Assembly (NCBI RefSeq): GCF_021391495.1
Contig: NZ_CP090063.1
Coordinates: 7,626,001 to 7,690,000 of the forward strand
Source of the DNA: Amycolatopsis acidiphila
GTDB taxonomy: Bacteria > Actinomycetota > Actinomycetes > Mycobacteriales > Pseudonocardiaceae
DNA: 64,000 bases
Reading direction: 5' to 3'
Below are positions 33,219-41,142 of this stretch, one piece after another. Made by a program: the position numbers and the translations under genes. The notes under the pieces are model-generated. The model was not told the origin of the DNA, did no database searches, and worked only from the letters and a program-made list of their open reading frames with translations. How positions within the stretch are numbered: the first letter of the stretch is position 1; every line of letters starts with the position of its first letter.

Positions 33219-33758
33219 ATGGGCCGCGTGACCGCGCCCGAGACGCAGGAATCGCCCTGTGCGAGTGAGGACTGCCTGACCGCCTGGCACGAGGCCGGAC
33301 ACGCGGTCGTCTACCTGTTGCAGGGCCGGTCGCTGCGCTACGTCACGCTGCGGCCCCGCACCGCCGGACGGGCCGGGTTCACCGCGGTCCGGCCTCGTCG
33401 GGTCGATCTGTCCGCGCTGGCGGTCGTCGCCCACGCTGGACCGCTCGCCCAGGCACGCTATGTCCTCGACACCACCGGCGCGGCCGAACGACTCCGCGAG
33501 GACGACGTGACCGACGACGACGTCCGCCTCGACGCCTACCTGCACGGCGGGCACGACGACCTCGCCGTGATCGCCGAAGCCCGCCGCGCCTACGGACTCG
33601 CCGCTCGGCGACCTGACTTGTGGGCGGGCATCGCGGGGGACCTGATCGACCGGCACTGGACCGAGATCGGCCGCGTCGCCACGGGGTTGCTCGAGCATCG
33701 GACGTTGACCGGTGCCCAGCTCCGCGCCTGCGTCCCGGGGCACTGGCTCGCGCGCTGA
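33219..33758 (+). CDS. Orphan FtsH-type (M41-like) zinc peptidase domain
   Basis: 179 aa on the strand opposite to the Tad operon. The segment LTAWHEAGHAVVYLLQG has the HEAGH zinc motif of M41 peptidases, and GFTAV and AHAGPLAQARYVL follow as in FtsH. No AAA+ domain or membrane helix is present. It might process a Tad component or act with an ATPase encoded elsewhere. The start is ATG 33219; GTG 33228 is an alternative. It separates two TadE/G-like genes, interrupting the leftward operon. Confidence 0.7.
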   Translation: MGRVTAPETQESPCASEDCLTAWHEAGHAVVYLLQGRSLRYVTLRPRTAGRAGFTAVRPRRVDLSALAVVAHAGPLAQARYVLDTTGAAERLREDDVTDDDVRLDAYLHGGHDDLAVIAEARRAYGLAARRPDLWAGIAGDLIDRHWTEIGRVATGLLEHRTLTGAQLRACVPGHWLAR

Positions 33759-33766
33759 GCCGACCA

Positions 33767-34237
33767 TCAAGCACCCCCCGGCTGGCGCCAGGACCGGTAG
33801 GTGTCGACGACCTCGCTGGCGGTCGATTCCAGGGTTTTCCCGCCGGGCACGCCGAGCAGCAGCGCCTGACCGAAGTCGACGGTGCACCGCACCCGCACGG
33901 TCACCGCCCCAGCGGGCACAAGCGAGCCGGACATCGTGGTGGTGACGCCCCGGCAGACCAGCCCGGCCTGCGCGAGCGCGGCGCTGGCGGTGTCGCGGGC
34001 CGCGGTGGTGGCGGCCGTGGGGCTGCGTTGCAGGGTGGCCGCGCGAGCGGCCTGGTGTGCGGCGTCGTCGAGCCGCAACCGGGCGTCAACGCCGCGATGC
34101 ACCACCACGGCCAGGAACACCAGCAGCATCACCAGCAGCGGTGTCACCAGCACGGCCTCGGCCGTCACCGAGCCGCGCTCAGCGGCCCACCACCGCCGCC
34201 ACCGGACCGTCGTTGCCTTCGGCGCGCGCCCGGTCAC
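33767..34237 (-). CDS. TadE-like pseudopilin protein
   Basis: 156 aa from GTG 34237, overlapping the upstream stop by 4 nt. After a basic start ([20 protein letters not shown]) comes the hydrophobic helix [20 protein letters not shown], then [14 protein letters not shown] and a strand-rich body. ERGSVTAE matches the TadE signature before the membrane segment. Minor pseudopilin of the Tad apparatus. Confidence 0.78.
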   Translation of the reverse strand: MTGRAPKATTVRWRRWWAAERGSVTAEAVLVTPLLVMLLVFLAVVVHRGVDARLRLDDAAHQAARAATLQRSPTAATTAARDTASAALAQAGLVCRGVTTTMSGSLVPAGAVTVRVRCTVDFGQALLLGVPGGKTLESTASEVVDTYRSWRQPGGA

Positions 34238-35214
34238 GACAGCCCCTCTCCTGACTGGACTCGCCGCGCCGGTGCCGTCCCGGATCCTGCGCCGCGGCTG
34301 AGCCCGCGGGGCAGGATGCGGAGCAGTCGCGACCACGACGAGGGCGGCCGTTTCCACGGGAACGCTCCCGTGCCGGTGATGTCGCGGGCGGCGGTGATGT
34401 AGGCGAACACGTTCTGCGGCAACGCTTCCGCGGCCTCGGACAGCCGCCGGACTTCGGCGTCGCCGGGCAAAGCGGCGAGGATGTGGTCGGTGCGGACCGC
34501 GAGTTCGCCGTGCCGCAGTTTCGCCTCCCAGGCGCGGGTCAGCACGAGGCAGCCGTGCACGTGCCGGACGATCTCGTCCAGGGCGTCGTCGATCACCGTG
34601 ACCGCCTCGCGTGCCGCGGCAGCCAGCTCGCCGACCGCGGAATCGGGATCGTCGGCGAGTTCGTGAGCCAGGTCGCGGGCGGCGCGCGTGCGGTCCAGGC
34701 AGCACAACGCCTGCCACGCCACCCGATGCACCTCACGCGGCACACCCGGGTCGATCCACGCCCGGGCCGGGCCGCAGTGCAGTTCGCCCACCCCTGCGAT
34801 CAGGGTCCGCACCGCGTAGCTGGCGGTGCCGAGGTCGGTGAAATCGCGGCTGCGGAAGAAAAACTCGCCCCGCACGCGATCTAGCCGACACGGGCTGCCC
34901 CGGCCGTGGCGGTGGTCGGCGAGCACGCGGGCAGCGCTGTACCAGCCGGCGAACAGGCTCACGCCCAATGCGAGACCTCCGGCACCCAGTGCGAAGACCG
35001 CTGCGAACCCGCTGCCGGACGCCGCCGCAAGCGCCGCCAGGGCGGCCCCGGCCAGTCCGGTGAGGACAATCCGCGGACGCAGTCCCGCACGGACACGCTC
35101 ACCACGCCACCGCGCCTGCGGGATATCAGGGTTGAGCAGCACCGAATCCGGCCCGTCGGGGAACGTCGCCGCGCGCACCGGCATCACCGCGTCAGGCGGT
35201 TTATGGTGTTTCAT
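34234..35214 (-). CDS. Membrane protein of the Tad locus, uncharacterised
   Basis: 326 aa. Two adjacent hydrophobic segments near residues 50-95 ([40 protein letters not shown]) form a hairpin in the membrane, followed by a large soluble helical part ([20 protein letters not shown]). No family recognised. It is coupled downstream to the TadE-like gene and lies between two pseudopilin genes, so it probably belongs to pilus assembly. Confidence 0.65.
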   Translation of the reverse strand: MKHHKPPDAVMPVRAATFPDGPDSVLLNPDIPQARWRGERVRAGLRPRIVLTGLAGAALAALAAASGSGFAAVFALGAGGLALGVSLFAGWYSAARVLADHRHGRGSPCRLDRVRGEFFFRSRDFTDLGTASYAVRTLIAGVGELHCGPARAWIDPGVPREVHRVAWQALCCLDRTRAARDLAHELADDPDSAVGELAAAAREAVTVIDDALDEIVRHVHGCLVLTRAWEAKLRHGELAVRTDHILAALPGDAEVRRLSEAAEALPQNVFAYITAARDITGTGAFPWKRPPSSWSRLLRILPRGLSRGAGSGTAPARRVQSGEGLS

Positions 35215-35263
35215 AAGGCTTTCCTTTCGGCCGGTCGCCGAGATCGCTGCTGCGACAAGGGAA

Positions 35264-35704
35264 CTAGGGCGCGGTGTCGGGCATGAAACGCTCGATCTCG
35301 CCGGAGGCTTCGGCGTGCACGTGCAGGTGCACACCGGGCAAGACCGTGGCGGCCTCGCCACGGATACTCACCGACACTGAGGCCGCACCGCGGGACACCG
35401 CGAGCTGGGGCTCGCGCAGGGGTCCGGCGGCGAGGTCGTCGAGCAGGCGCTGCCCGGCCGCCTGCCCGGAGCTGGTGGTGCCGTCCTGGGTCCGGGCGGC
35501 GGCCAGGGCCTGGGAGGCGGCGGCCTGAGCGACGTGGGTGGCGTGCGACCACACCGCGAACTGGATGATCGCCAGCAACGCCAGCAGCAACAGCGGGGTC
35601 GCGATAACCAGTTCGACGGTGACCTCGCCCCGGTCGCCGCGCAGCGCGCGCCGGATACGCTCGGCCAGCGCGCGGGCGCGAGTACGGGCGGCTCTGGTGA
35701 GCAT
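35264..35704 (-). CDS. TadE-like pseudopilin protein
   Basis: 146 aa. GDRGEVTVELVIATPLLLLA and LLAIIQFAVWSHATHVAQAA give the typical TadE start: acidic Glu five residues into the helix after a basic leader. The body includes AAASQALAAARTQDG and a strand-rich end. It starts 2 nt after the pilin-like gene stops, so they are co-translated. Confidence 0.85.
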   Translation of the reverse strand: MLTRAARTRARALAERIRRALRGDRGEVTVELVIATPLLLLALLAIIQFAVWSHATHVAQAAASQALAAARTQDGTTSSGQAAGQRLLDDLAAGPLREPQLAVSRGAASVSVSIRGEAATVLPGVHLHVHAEASGEIERFMPDTAP

Positions 35705-35706
35705 CC

Positions 35707-35901
35707 TCAGCCGCCGAGGTTGATCGAGTTCGCCTTTTGCGTCAATTTCGCCACGATGATCGCGATGATGGCGATCGCGGCGATGGCCATCAGGGCGGTA
35801 ACGATGACGGTGGTGGTGATCTCCCCGCGCTCTGGGTCAGCGCGCAACAGAGTGATACGCGTGCGCGTCAGCTCCCAGAGGGTACGGATGTAGTGCAACA
35901 T
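35707..35901 (-). CDS. Flp/Tad pilin-like small protein
   Basis: 64 aa. A charged leader (TRTRITLLRADPERGEI) precedes TTTVIVTALMAIAAIAIIAI and IVAKLTQKANSINLGG. The single hydrophobic helix of about 22 residues and short length fit a Flp-type major pilin, though the leader lacks the classical Gly-x-x-x-x-Glu-Tyr cleavage pattern. It opens the block downstream of the second recombinase element and is followed by TadE. Its leader sequence is intact up to about 35930. Confidence 0.75.
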   Translation of the reverse strand: MLHYIRTLWELTRTRITLLRADPERGEITTTVIVTALMAIAAIAIIAIIVAKLTQKANSINLGG

Positions 35902-36135
35902 GGTGGCGCCTTCTTTCCCTTGTGGTGCAATGCCTTTCTCGGTGGCGAGGAGGGATGCTGGGTGGGTGTCTGAACTGCTTCGAGTTCGTTGATCGCGTAC
36001 GCCTCCTGGTGGCGCAATGGTCCTGGTAGGTCCCGGTTCACTCGTTGGCGTGAAGATTCCGACGAGGTGTCGAAATTCCTGACGGGATGCCGATGTTCTC
36101 GACGTCTCTTGGCGTCGGCTGAACCGAGGTATCCG

Positions 36136-37218
36136 GTGGTTGTGACGGTGGTGCGGTCGTTGGGCAGCGCTCGGCGCCCGCGGACTGCGCAGGAGTTGGA
36201 GGACTTCGAGCAGGAGCTGATCGACCAGTTCGCGCTGGCTCTCGCCGGCTCGGGCGTCAGCGATGACGTGGTGGCCTCGGACAGGTCGGTGGTGTTCCAG
36301 TTCCTCAAGTTCGTCGGCCGTCCCGTGTGGACCGTGGAGACCGCGGACGCCGACCGGTTCCTGGTTGCGCAGAGGAAGCGCGGTCTGGCCAGGTCCACCG
36401 TGTACCAGAAGGCCGTGCGGCTGGCCGTCTTCTTCGACTTTCTGATCGCTCGCTACCAGGGCGACATCCATGCCTTGACCGGCTATGTGGTCACCCAACC
36501 GATCGATGAGTTCAACCGGCCCGCGAGTACCGACCGTGGCATGCTGCGGATCCCGCCCGCCGAGGACGAGGTGGACGCCCTGTTCGCGGCATGGCGCGAT
36601 AGCCTGCCGGAGACCCGGAAGTTCCTGCCTGCGGCCCGGGACTACTTCGCGGCATCGCTGTGGCGCCGGATCGGCTTGCGAATCAGCGAGTCCGCGATGC
36701 TGGACATCCGCGACTGGCGCCCGGATCTGGGCGAGCATGGCAAGCTGCACGTGCGCTTCGGCAAGGGCAGCAAAGGGCACGGCCCGAAGACCCGGCTGGT
36801 GTCCGCGATCAACTCCGTCGACGCGCTGGTGGAGTGGTGGCTGACCGATGTGCGGCACCAGTTCGGTGACGACTGGGCGGACCCGGATGCGCCGTTGCTC
36901 CCGAGTGAGCGTCGCGACCGCAGCACCGGGCGATGTCTGCGGGCGGGCCCGAACGCCCTGCGTGCGGGGTTCAGCGACGCCGTTGCGCTGTGGCTGCCGT
37001 CCTGGGCGGGTCGGCTGACGCCGCATGTCCTGCGGCATTTCTGCGCGTCGTCGTTGTATGCCCGCGGAATGGACCTCAAGGCGATTCAGGAACTGCTCGG
37101 GCACGAATGGCTGTCCACCACGACCCGCTACATCCATGTTCATGACGAGCACGTCGAACGAGCGTGGGCGGCGGCCAATGACCGTGTCGCGGCTCGGCTC
37201 CACGGTGAGGAGGAATGA
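36136..37218 (+). CDS. Tyrosine recombinase, catalytically complete (trio gene 1, copy 2)
   Basis: 360 aa starting at GTG 36136, with GAGGT five nt upstream. In the alignment with copy 1 this GTG falls at the same position as its GTG 5642, which supports both choices. The core-binding domain has ELEDFEQELIDQFALALAGS and FDFLIARYQGDIHAL. The catalytic set is complete: Arg in LWRRIGLRISE, Lys in FGKGSKG, His/Arg in TPHVLRHFCAS, His in LGHEWLS and Tyr in TTTRYIHVHD. It should recombine the element ends. Confidence 0.88.
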   Translation: MVVTVVRSLGSARRPRTAQELEDFEQELIDQFALALAGSGVSDDVVASDRSVVFQFLKFVGRPVWTVETADADRFLVAQRKRGLARSTVYQKAVRLAVFFDFLIARYQGDIHALTGYVVTQPIDEFNRPASTDRGMLRIPPAEDEVDALFAAWRDSLPETRKFLPAARDYFAASLWRRIGLRISESAMLDIRDWRPDLGEHGKLHVRFGKGSKGHGPKTRLVSAINSVDALVEWWLTDVRHQFGDDWADPDAPLLPSERRDRSTGRCLRAGPNALRAGFSDAVALWLPSWAGRLTPHVLRHFCASSLYARGMDLKAIQELLGHEWLSTTTRYIHVHDEHVERAWAAANDRVAARLHGEEE

Positions 37219-37222
37219 TCCG

Positions 37223-37546
37223 ATGCGCTGGAACCTGCGCATGAAAGCCGCCGAAGCTGGTATCTGGAAGTCCACGGAGATGCGCCGGCGGCTCGCCGAG
37301 GCCGGCCTGGAGATCAGTGCTGGGAAGATGTCAGCCCTGTGGACGGGGACACCCACCACCATCCGGCTGGACGACCTCGACGTCATCTGCTCGGTGCTGG
37401 AATGCCAGCCCACCGATCTGCTCATCCACGAGCCGGAAAAGGTGGCCGCCCGCAGGCCGAAGAAGGCCGCCGCAACAACCGGAGCTGGCGGGGTGCCGGT
37501 GATCACGCCGCGACTTGGTCGACACCGCAGCGTGCCGCCGGCATGA
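37223..37546 (+). CDS. Small XRE-like helix-turn-helix protein (trio gene 2, copy 2)
   Basis: 107 aa. It shares with copy 1 the opening MRWNLRMKAAEAGIWKSTEM and the ending ITPRLGRHRSVPPA, with conserved MRRRLAEAGLEISAGKMSAL and TIRLDDLDVICSVLEC between. The near-identical ends suggest strong constraint; the last part overlaps the start of gene 3. Starts 4 nt after the recombinase stop. Confidence 0.8.
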   Translation: MRWNLRMKAAEAGIWKSTEMRRRLAEAGLEISAGKMSALWTGTPTTIRLDDLDVICSVLECQPTDLLIHEPEKVAARRPKKAAATTGAGGVPVITPRLGRHRSVPPA

Positions 37547-39216
37547 GCCGCGTCCGTCTGTGCGAGCACTGTGGCGTCAACCCGATCGCGTACTACGGGC
37601 GTCGCTCCTGCTACGTGTGCGTGCCACGGGTCTGGAAAAGACCGGTGCGGTGTAAGCGATGCGGGTCGGAGAAGGACTACTTCACCGCAGGCCTGTGCCG
37701 GCACTGCCACCGTCAGGCACCGTTGGTCACCCACTGCCGGGACTGCCTGGCCTGGGGCATCACCCGCTGGCACGGCGGTGTGTGCCAGGCCTGCCGTGGG
37801 TGGAACCAACGCTTCCCTACCCCGGCGCCCTGCCCCTCGTGCCGGCGCACCCTGCCGCTGAACGAGCGCGGCTACTGCCGGCTGTGCTGTCGGCAGGCTC
37901 ACCTCGTCCGCATGCCCCACCAGGCGATCGACGTTGTCGAAGCCAACCGACATGGTCAGCAACTGTTCATCGCCGACCTGTTTCGCCAGAAACGCCCGAC
38001 CCCGCCGCCCACCCCGGTGGCAGGACCGCCGGGCCACTTCCCGGTCGCGCATCGGCAGCTCGCACTGTTCGACCTCGACCGCGACTACACCGCCGTGCGG
38101 CCCACCGAGCTCGCCCTGCCCCTGCCCGAACTGGCCATCGCGATCGAGGATGTCCTCACCGACCATGCCCGCCGGCACGGCTGGGGCACAGGGCTGCAAA
38201 GCATGACCCGCAACGCGATCCGGATGCTGCTCGCGACGCAGGACACGCCCGGCGCGCCGATCGCCGCCAGCGTCGCGGCGGCCGTCACCACCGGCCGCTC
38301 GCTGGACAACCTCAAATCCGTGCTGGAGATCCTCGCCGCCGCCGGCATGCTCGACGACGATCGCCGGCCCACCCTCGACATTTACGCCGAACGGCAGTTC
38401 GCCGATCTGCCCGAGCCCATGGCCGACGAGGTCCGCGAATGGTTCCGGGCTATGCGCGATGGCAGCACCACGCCACCACGATCGCGGCCACGCAACCCCG
38501 CCACCATCCGATCCCGAATCACCCACGCCGCTCCCGCCGTCCGCACCTGGGCCACCAGCAACGGCTACTCCTCGCTGCGGGAAGTCGACCGAGACGACGT
38601 CATCGCGGTCATGCCCGCCGAGGCCTACCGCTATCGGCAAACCTTGACCGCGCTGCGCGCGCTGTTCCGATTCCTCAAGGCCCGCAGGCTGGTTTTCACC
38701 AACCCGACCCTCCGGCTGCGCGGCCCCCAGGCCGGCAACCATCCGTTGCCGATCGACCTGACACCGGTGCGCGACGCGATGCTCAGCACCAAACCCGTGC
38801 GCGCCGCACTCGCCACGCTCATCGCGTTCCACGCCCTGCGCCCCAAGGACGTGTGCGCGCTGCTGCTGACTGACCTGCGCGATGGGCGGCTGTATCTCGA
38901 TGGGCGGACCATCCTCCTCGCCGACCCCGTTCGCGCCAGCCTCTCCGCCTGGCTTGCAGAACGTGCCCGACGCTGGCCGCACACGATCAACCCGTACCTG
39001 TTCATCAACCTGCACACCGCGGTCCGCACCTGCCGGGTCGACCCAACCTGGATCAGCACCACGATCGGGTTCTCCGCACAAGCCATCCGCGAAGACCGTA
39101 TCCTCCACGAAGCAATCACCACCGGAGACGTCCGACGCCTGTCCGACCTTTTCGGACTCACCATCGGCGGCGCCGAGCGATACACCCACACCCACCAGCC
39201 CGCCACAACCGACTGA
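37543..39216 (+). CDS. Zinc-finger-rich diverged tyrosine recombinase (trio gene 3, copy 2)
   Basis: 557 aa from ATG 37543, overlapping the XRE-like gene by 4 nt. The N-terminal 125 residues carry about nine CxxC-type pairs (CEHCG, CYVC, CKRCG, CRHCHR, CRDC, CQACRG, CPSCRR, CRLCCR). The C-terminal part has ALATLIAFHALRPKDVCALL around the first Arg, then AIREDRILHEA and LFGLTIGGAERYTHT. As in copy 1 the HxxR and GH histidines are absent while the last Tyr is kept, so loss of catalysis is shared, not recent. Confidence 0.78.
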   Translation: MSRVRLCEHCGVNPIAYYGRRSCYVCVPRVWKRPVRCKRCGSEKDYFTAGLCRHCHRQAPLVTHCRDCLAWGITRWHGGVCQACRGWNQRFPTPAPCPSCRRTLPLNERGYCRLCCRQAHLVRMPHQAIDVVEANRHGQQLFIADLFRQKRPTPPPTPVAGPPGHFPVAHRQLALFDLDRDYTAVRPTELALPLPELAIAIEDVLTDHARRHGWGTGLQSMTRNAIRMLLATQDTPGAPIAASVAAAVTTGRSLDNLKSVLEILAAAGMLDDDRRPTLDIYAERQFADLPEPMADEVREWFRAMRDGSTTPPRSRPRNPATIRSRITHAAPAVRTWATSNGYSSLREVDRDDVIAVMPAEAYRYRQTLTALRALFRFLKARRLVFTNPTLRLRGPQAGNHPLPIDLTPVRDAMLSTKPVRAALATLIAFHALRPKDVCALLLTDLRDGRLYLDGRTILLADPVRASLSAWLAERARRWPHTINPYLFINLHTAVRTCRVDPTWISTTIGFSAQAIREDRILHEAITTGDVRRLSDLFGLTIGGAERYTHTHQPATTD

Positions 39217-39218
39217 CG

Positions 39219-39238
39219 CTTGGGTTCGTGAACCCAAG
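39219..39238 (+). terminator. Hairpin just after the trio
   Basis: CTTGGGTTCGTGAACCCAAG starts 2 nt after the stop of gene 3 and folds into an 8-bp stem with a 4-nt loop. There is no T-run. It fits an actinobacterial terminator for the element's operon, or a recombinase-binding dyad. Confidence 0.5.
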
Positions 39239-39319
39239 GCCTCAACTACACTCAACACCCGGAGCCTCCGTTCGGTTCGTCGCGGAAATCGCTTCAGAAA
39301 TCGCGAACCCATAAACTTC

Positions 39320-40213
39320 CTAGAGTCCATTGAGGACTTGGACTACCGCGGGGTAGGCGATGAATCCCAAGAAGCCGAGGAACAGCAACGTGACCGGCAG
39401 GGCCATGCGTTCGGTGGCGGCCTGTGCGTCGGACTCGGCGTCGGTGACCTGGTGGGTCCGCAGGGCCTGGGCTTTCGCGGCCAGCGAGGCGCGCACGCGG
39501 GCGCCTTCGGTCCCGGCCAGGGAGATCGAGGCGGCGAGTTCGGACAGTTCGGTGATGTCGAGTTCCTCGCCGAGCTGGCGCAGGGTGTTCCACGGGGTGG
39601 TGCGGGTCAGCTGGGCGGCGTGCAGGGCGCGGCGGATCTTGTCGAACGCCGGCCCGGCTCCGACGGCCGCGGCGTCGCCGAGAGCGGCCTCGACCCCGGC
39701 GCCTCCAGCGAGGGTGATCCAGACGAGGTCCAGGAACGCGGACAGCGCGTCGCGGAATTCTCGCCGCAGCCGGGTGGCCTTGGCGCGGACGTCGAGATCC
39801 GGGGTCAGGAAGCCGAGGGCGGCGAGCACGAGCCCGGCCAGCAGCGGCACCTCGACCCCCAGTGACAGCCCGCCCAGGGCCAGCAGTGCTTGCAGCAGCC
39901 AGGGCGCCAGCAGCCCGGCCACGGCGAGCAGCGCTTTCGACGCCAGGTGGGTATCGGTGCCGCGGCCGGTGACCCGCAGATCGGCCTCGATCTTCGTGCC
40001 GGGCAGCCCGAGCATGCGCAGGCCCGGGACGAAGACCCGGCCCCAGCTGCGCACCCAGGCGGCGTCCGCCGCGAGGACGATCGGTGTGGCCGGTGGTCGC
40101 GCGCTGACCTGGGCGAGCCGGTCGCTCAGTGCCGGGGCCGGTGGCAGGGCCCAGGTCAGCAGCAGCCACAGACCGGCACCAGCCCCGGCGCCGAACAGCA
40201 GAGCGGGGATCAT
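39320..40213 (-). CDS. tadC: TadC-like inner-membrane pilus assembly protein
   Basis: 297 aa. T2SSF-type domain: LASLAAKAQALRTHQ and the conserved segment LAASISLAGTEGARVRASLA lie before a final pair of hydrophobic helices (MALPVTLLFLGFLGFIAYPA). The first residues (IPALLFGAGAGAGLWLLLTW) and FLTPDL region also hold membrane segments. It is coupled to tadB by a 4-nt overlap. The element copy 2 begins right after its stop, separating it from the pilin gene. Confidence 0.85.
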   Translation of the reverse strand: MIPALLFGAGAGAGLWLLLTWALPPAPALSDRLAQVSARPPATPIVLAADAAWVRSWGRVFVPGLRMLGLPGTKIEADLRVTGRGTDTHLASKALLAVAGLLAPWLLQALLALGGLSLGVEVPLLAGLVLAALGFLTPDLDVRAKATRLRREFRDALSAFLDLVWITLAGGAGVEAALGDAAAVGAGPAFDKIRRALHAAQLTRTTPWNTLRQLGEELDITELSELAASISLAGTEGARVRASLAAKAQALRTHQVTDAESDAQAATERMALPVTLLFLGFLGFIAYPAVVQVLNGL

Positions 40214-41142
40214 GAGCGCTCACCTCCGCTGACCGTCGCCTCGTCGCCGTCAGGCGCTCCGGTCACGTCCGGGGCGTCGAGCGCCAGCACCCGGGTTTGC
40301 CCGCCGCTGGCGGCGATCCGGGCGAGCCAGGCGAACCCGGCGGCGAACAGGGCACCGATGAGCAGCAGCACGATCTGGCCGGTGGCGGTGTTGTAGGCGT
40401 CGAGGTAGGCGCGGTTGAACACCACGACCCCGGCGGCGAAGGCGAGTGTGGTGGCGACGATGACCCGCACCGAGGTCCGCGTCCGGGCCCGGCCGGTCTC
40501 CACGCGCATCCGCATCGCGGCCTGTCCGCGGGCGGTGGTGGCCAGCGAGCCGAGCAGGTCGCCGAGCTGGCGGGCCTGGTGCTCGGCGGCGAGGACCAGG
40601 GCGGCGAGAACGAGGTCCGCGGTCGGGTCGTCCAGCTCGCGCGCCAACGCTCGCAGCGCCGGCGCCAGGCGCTGGCCGCTTTCCAGCCTCGCGGCCAGCG
40701 TGGCGACCTCGCTGCGGATGGCCGCGGGCGCGAGCGGGGCGGTGGCGAGGATGGCTTGCTCGAGTCCCGCCGCGGCGGACAGGACGTCGCGCAGCATCTC
40801 CGTCCACGACGCGATCGCCTCGATCCGCGCGACCCGCCGCCGGTGGGCGCGATCCGGGCCGACCAACCGGGGCAGGAACCACACCGCGGCGGCGGCCAGC
40901 ACCGCGCCGACGATCCATCCGGTGACGGCTCCGGTCAGCACGCCCGTACCGACGGCCACGGTCAGGCGCAGCAGCGCACGCCGGTCGCCTGCCTGGCCGC
41001 GCGCTGCGCGAACCAGCCCGGCGCGCCGCGAGGGCGGCGACGCGGCCGCGGGCCGGCGCCCGGCGGCCACGATCAGCAGCACGCCGACGGCGGCCCCCAA
41101 GCCGAGCACGGCGGCGAGAAGGGTGGTGGTGTCGAGGCTCAT
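40210..41142 (-). CDS. tadB: TadB-like inner-membrane pilus assembly protein
   Basis: 310 aa. Hydrophobic helices near the start (LLAAVLGLGAAVGVLLIVAA), in the middle (VGTGVLTGAVTGWIVGAVLA) and at the end (VLLLIGALFAAGFAWLARIA) frame a T2SSF domain with WTEMLRDVLSAAAGLEQAIL and LGDLLGSLATTARGQAAMRM. TadB and TadC form the platform for the ATPase. The ATG at 41142 overlaps the tadA stop by 4 nt. Confidence 0.85.
   Translation of the reverse strand: MSLDTTTLLAAVLGLGAAVGVLLIVAAGRRPAAASPPSRRAGLVRAARGQAGDRRALLRLTVAVGTGVLTGAVTGWIVGAVLAAAAVWFLPRLVGPDRAHRRRVARIEAIASWTEMLRDVLSAAAGLEQAILATAPLAPAAIRSEVATLAARLESGQRLAPALRALARELDDPTADLVLAALVLAAEHQARQLGDLLGSLATTARGQAAMRMRVETGRARTRTSVRVIVATTLAFAAGVVVFNRAYLDAYNTATGQIVLLLIGALFAAGFAWLARIAASGGQTRVLALDAPDVTGAPDGDEATVSGGERS

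Larger units (their letters stand above)
36000..39315 (+). mobile_element. Recombinase-trio mobile element, copy 2
   Basis: About 3.3 kb with the same three coupled genes as copy 1, on the plus strand, between tadC (ends 39320, leftward) and the pilin gene. Ends are estimated: the left end lies between 35930 and 36039, the right end between about 39290 and 39319. Similarity to copy 1 extends into non-coding DNA: CACTCG-TGG-GTG near 36039 and GCCGATGTT near 36090 upstream, and CCC-GAG near 39258 downstream. Proteins differ at roughly a third of positions, so this is not a recent duplicate. Both copies are antisense to the operon they sit in. Confidence 0.8.

Noticed and set aside
35707..39330. 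1207-codon leftward frame covering copy 2
   Set aside because: Antisense shadow of the trio for the same codon reason; its last part is the real 64-aa pilin-like gene.
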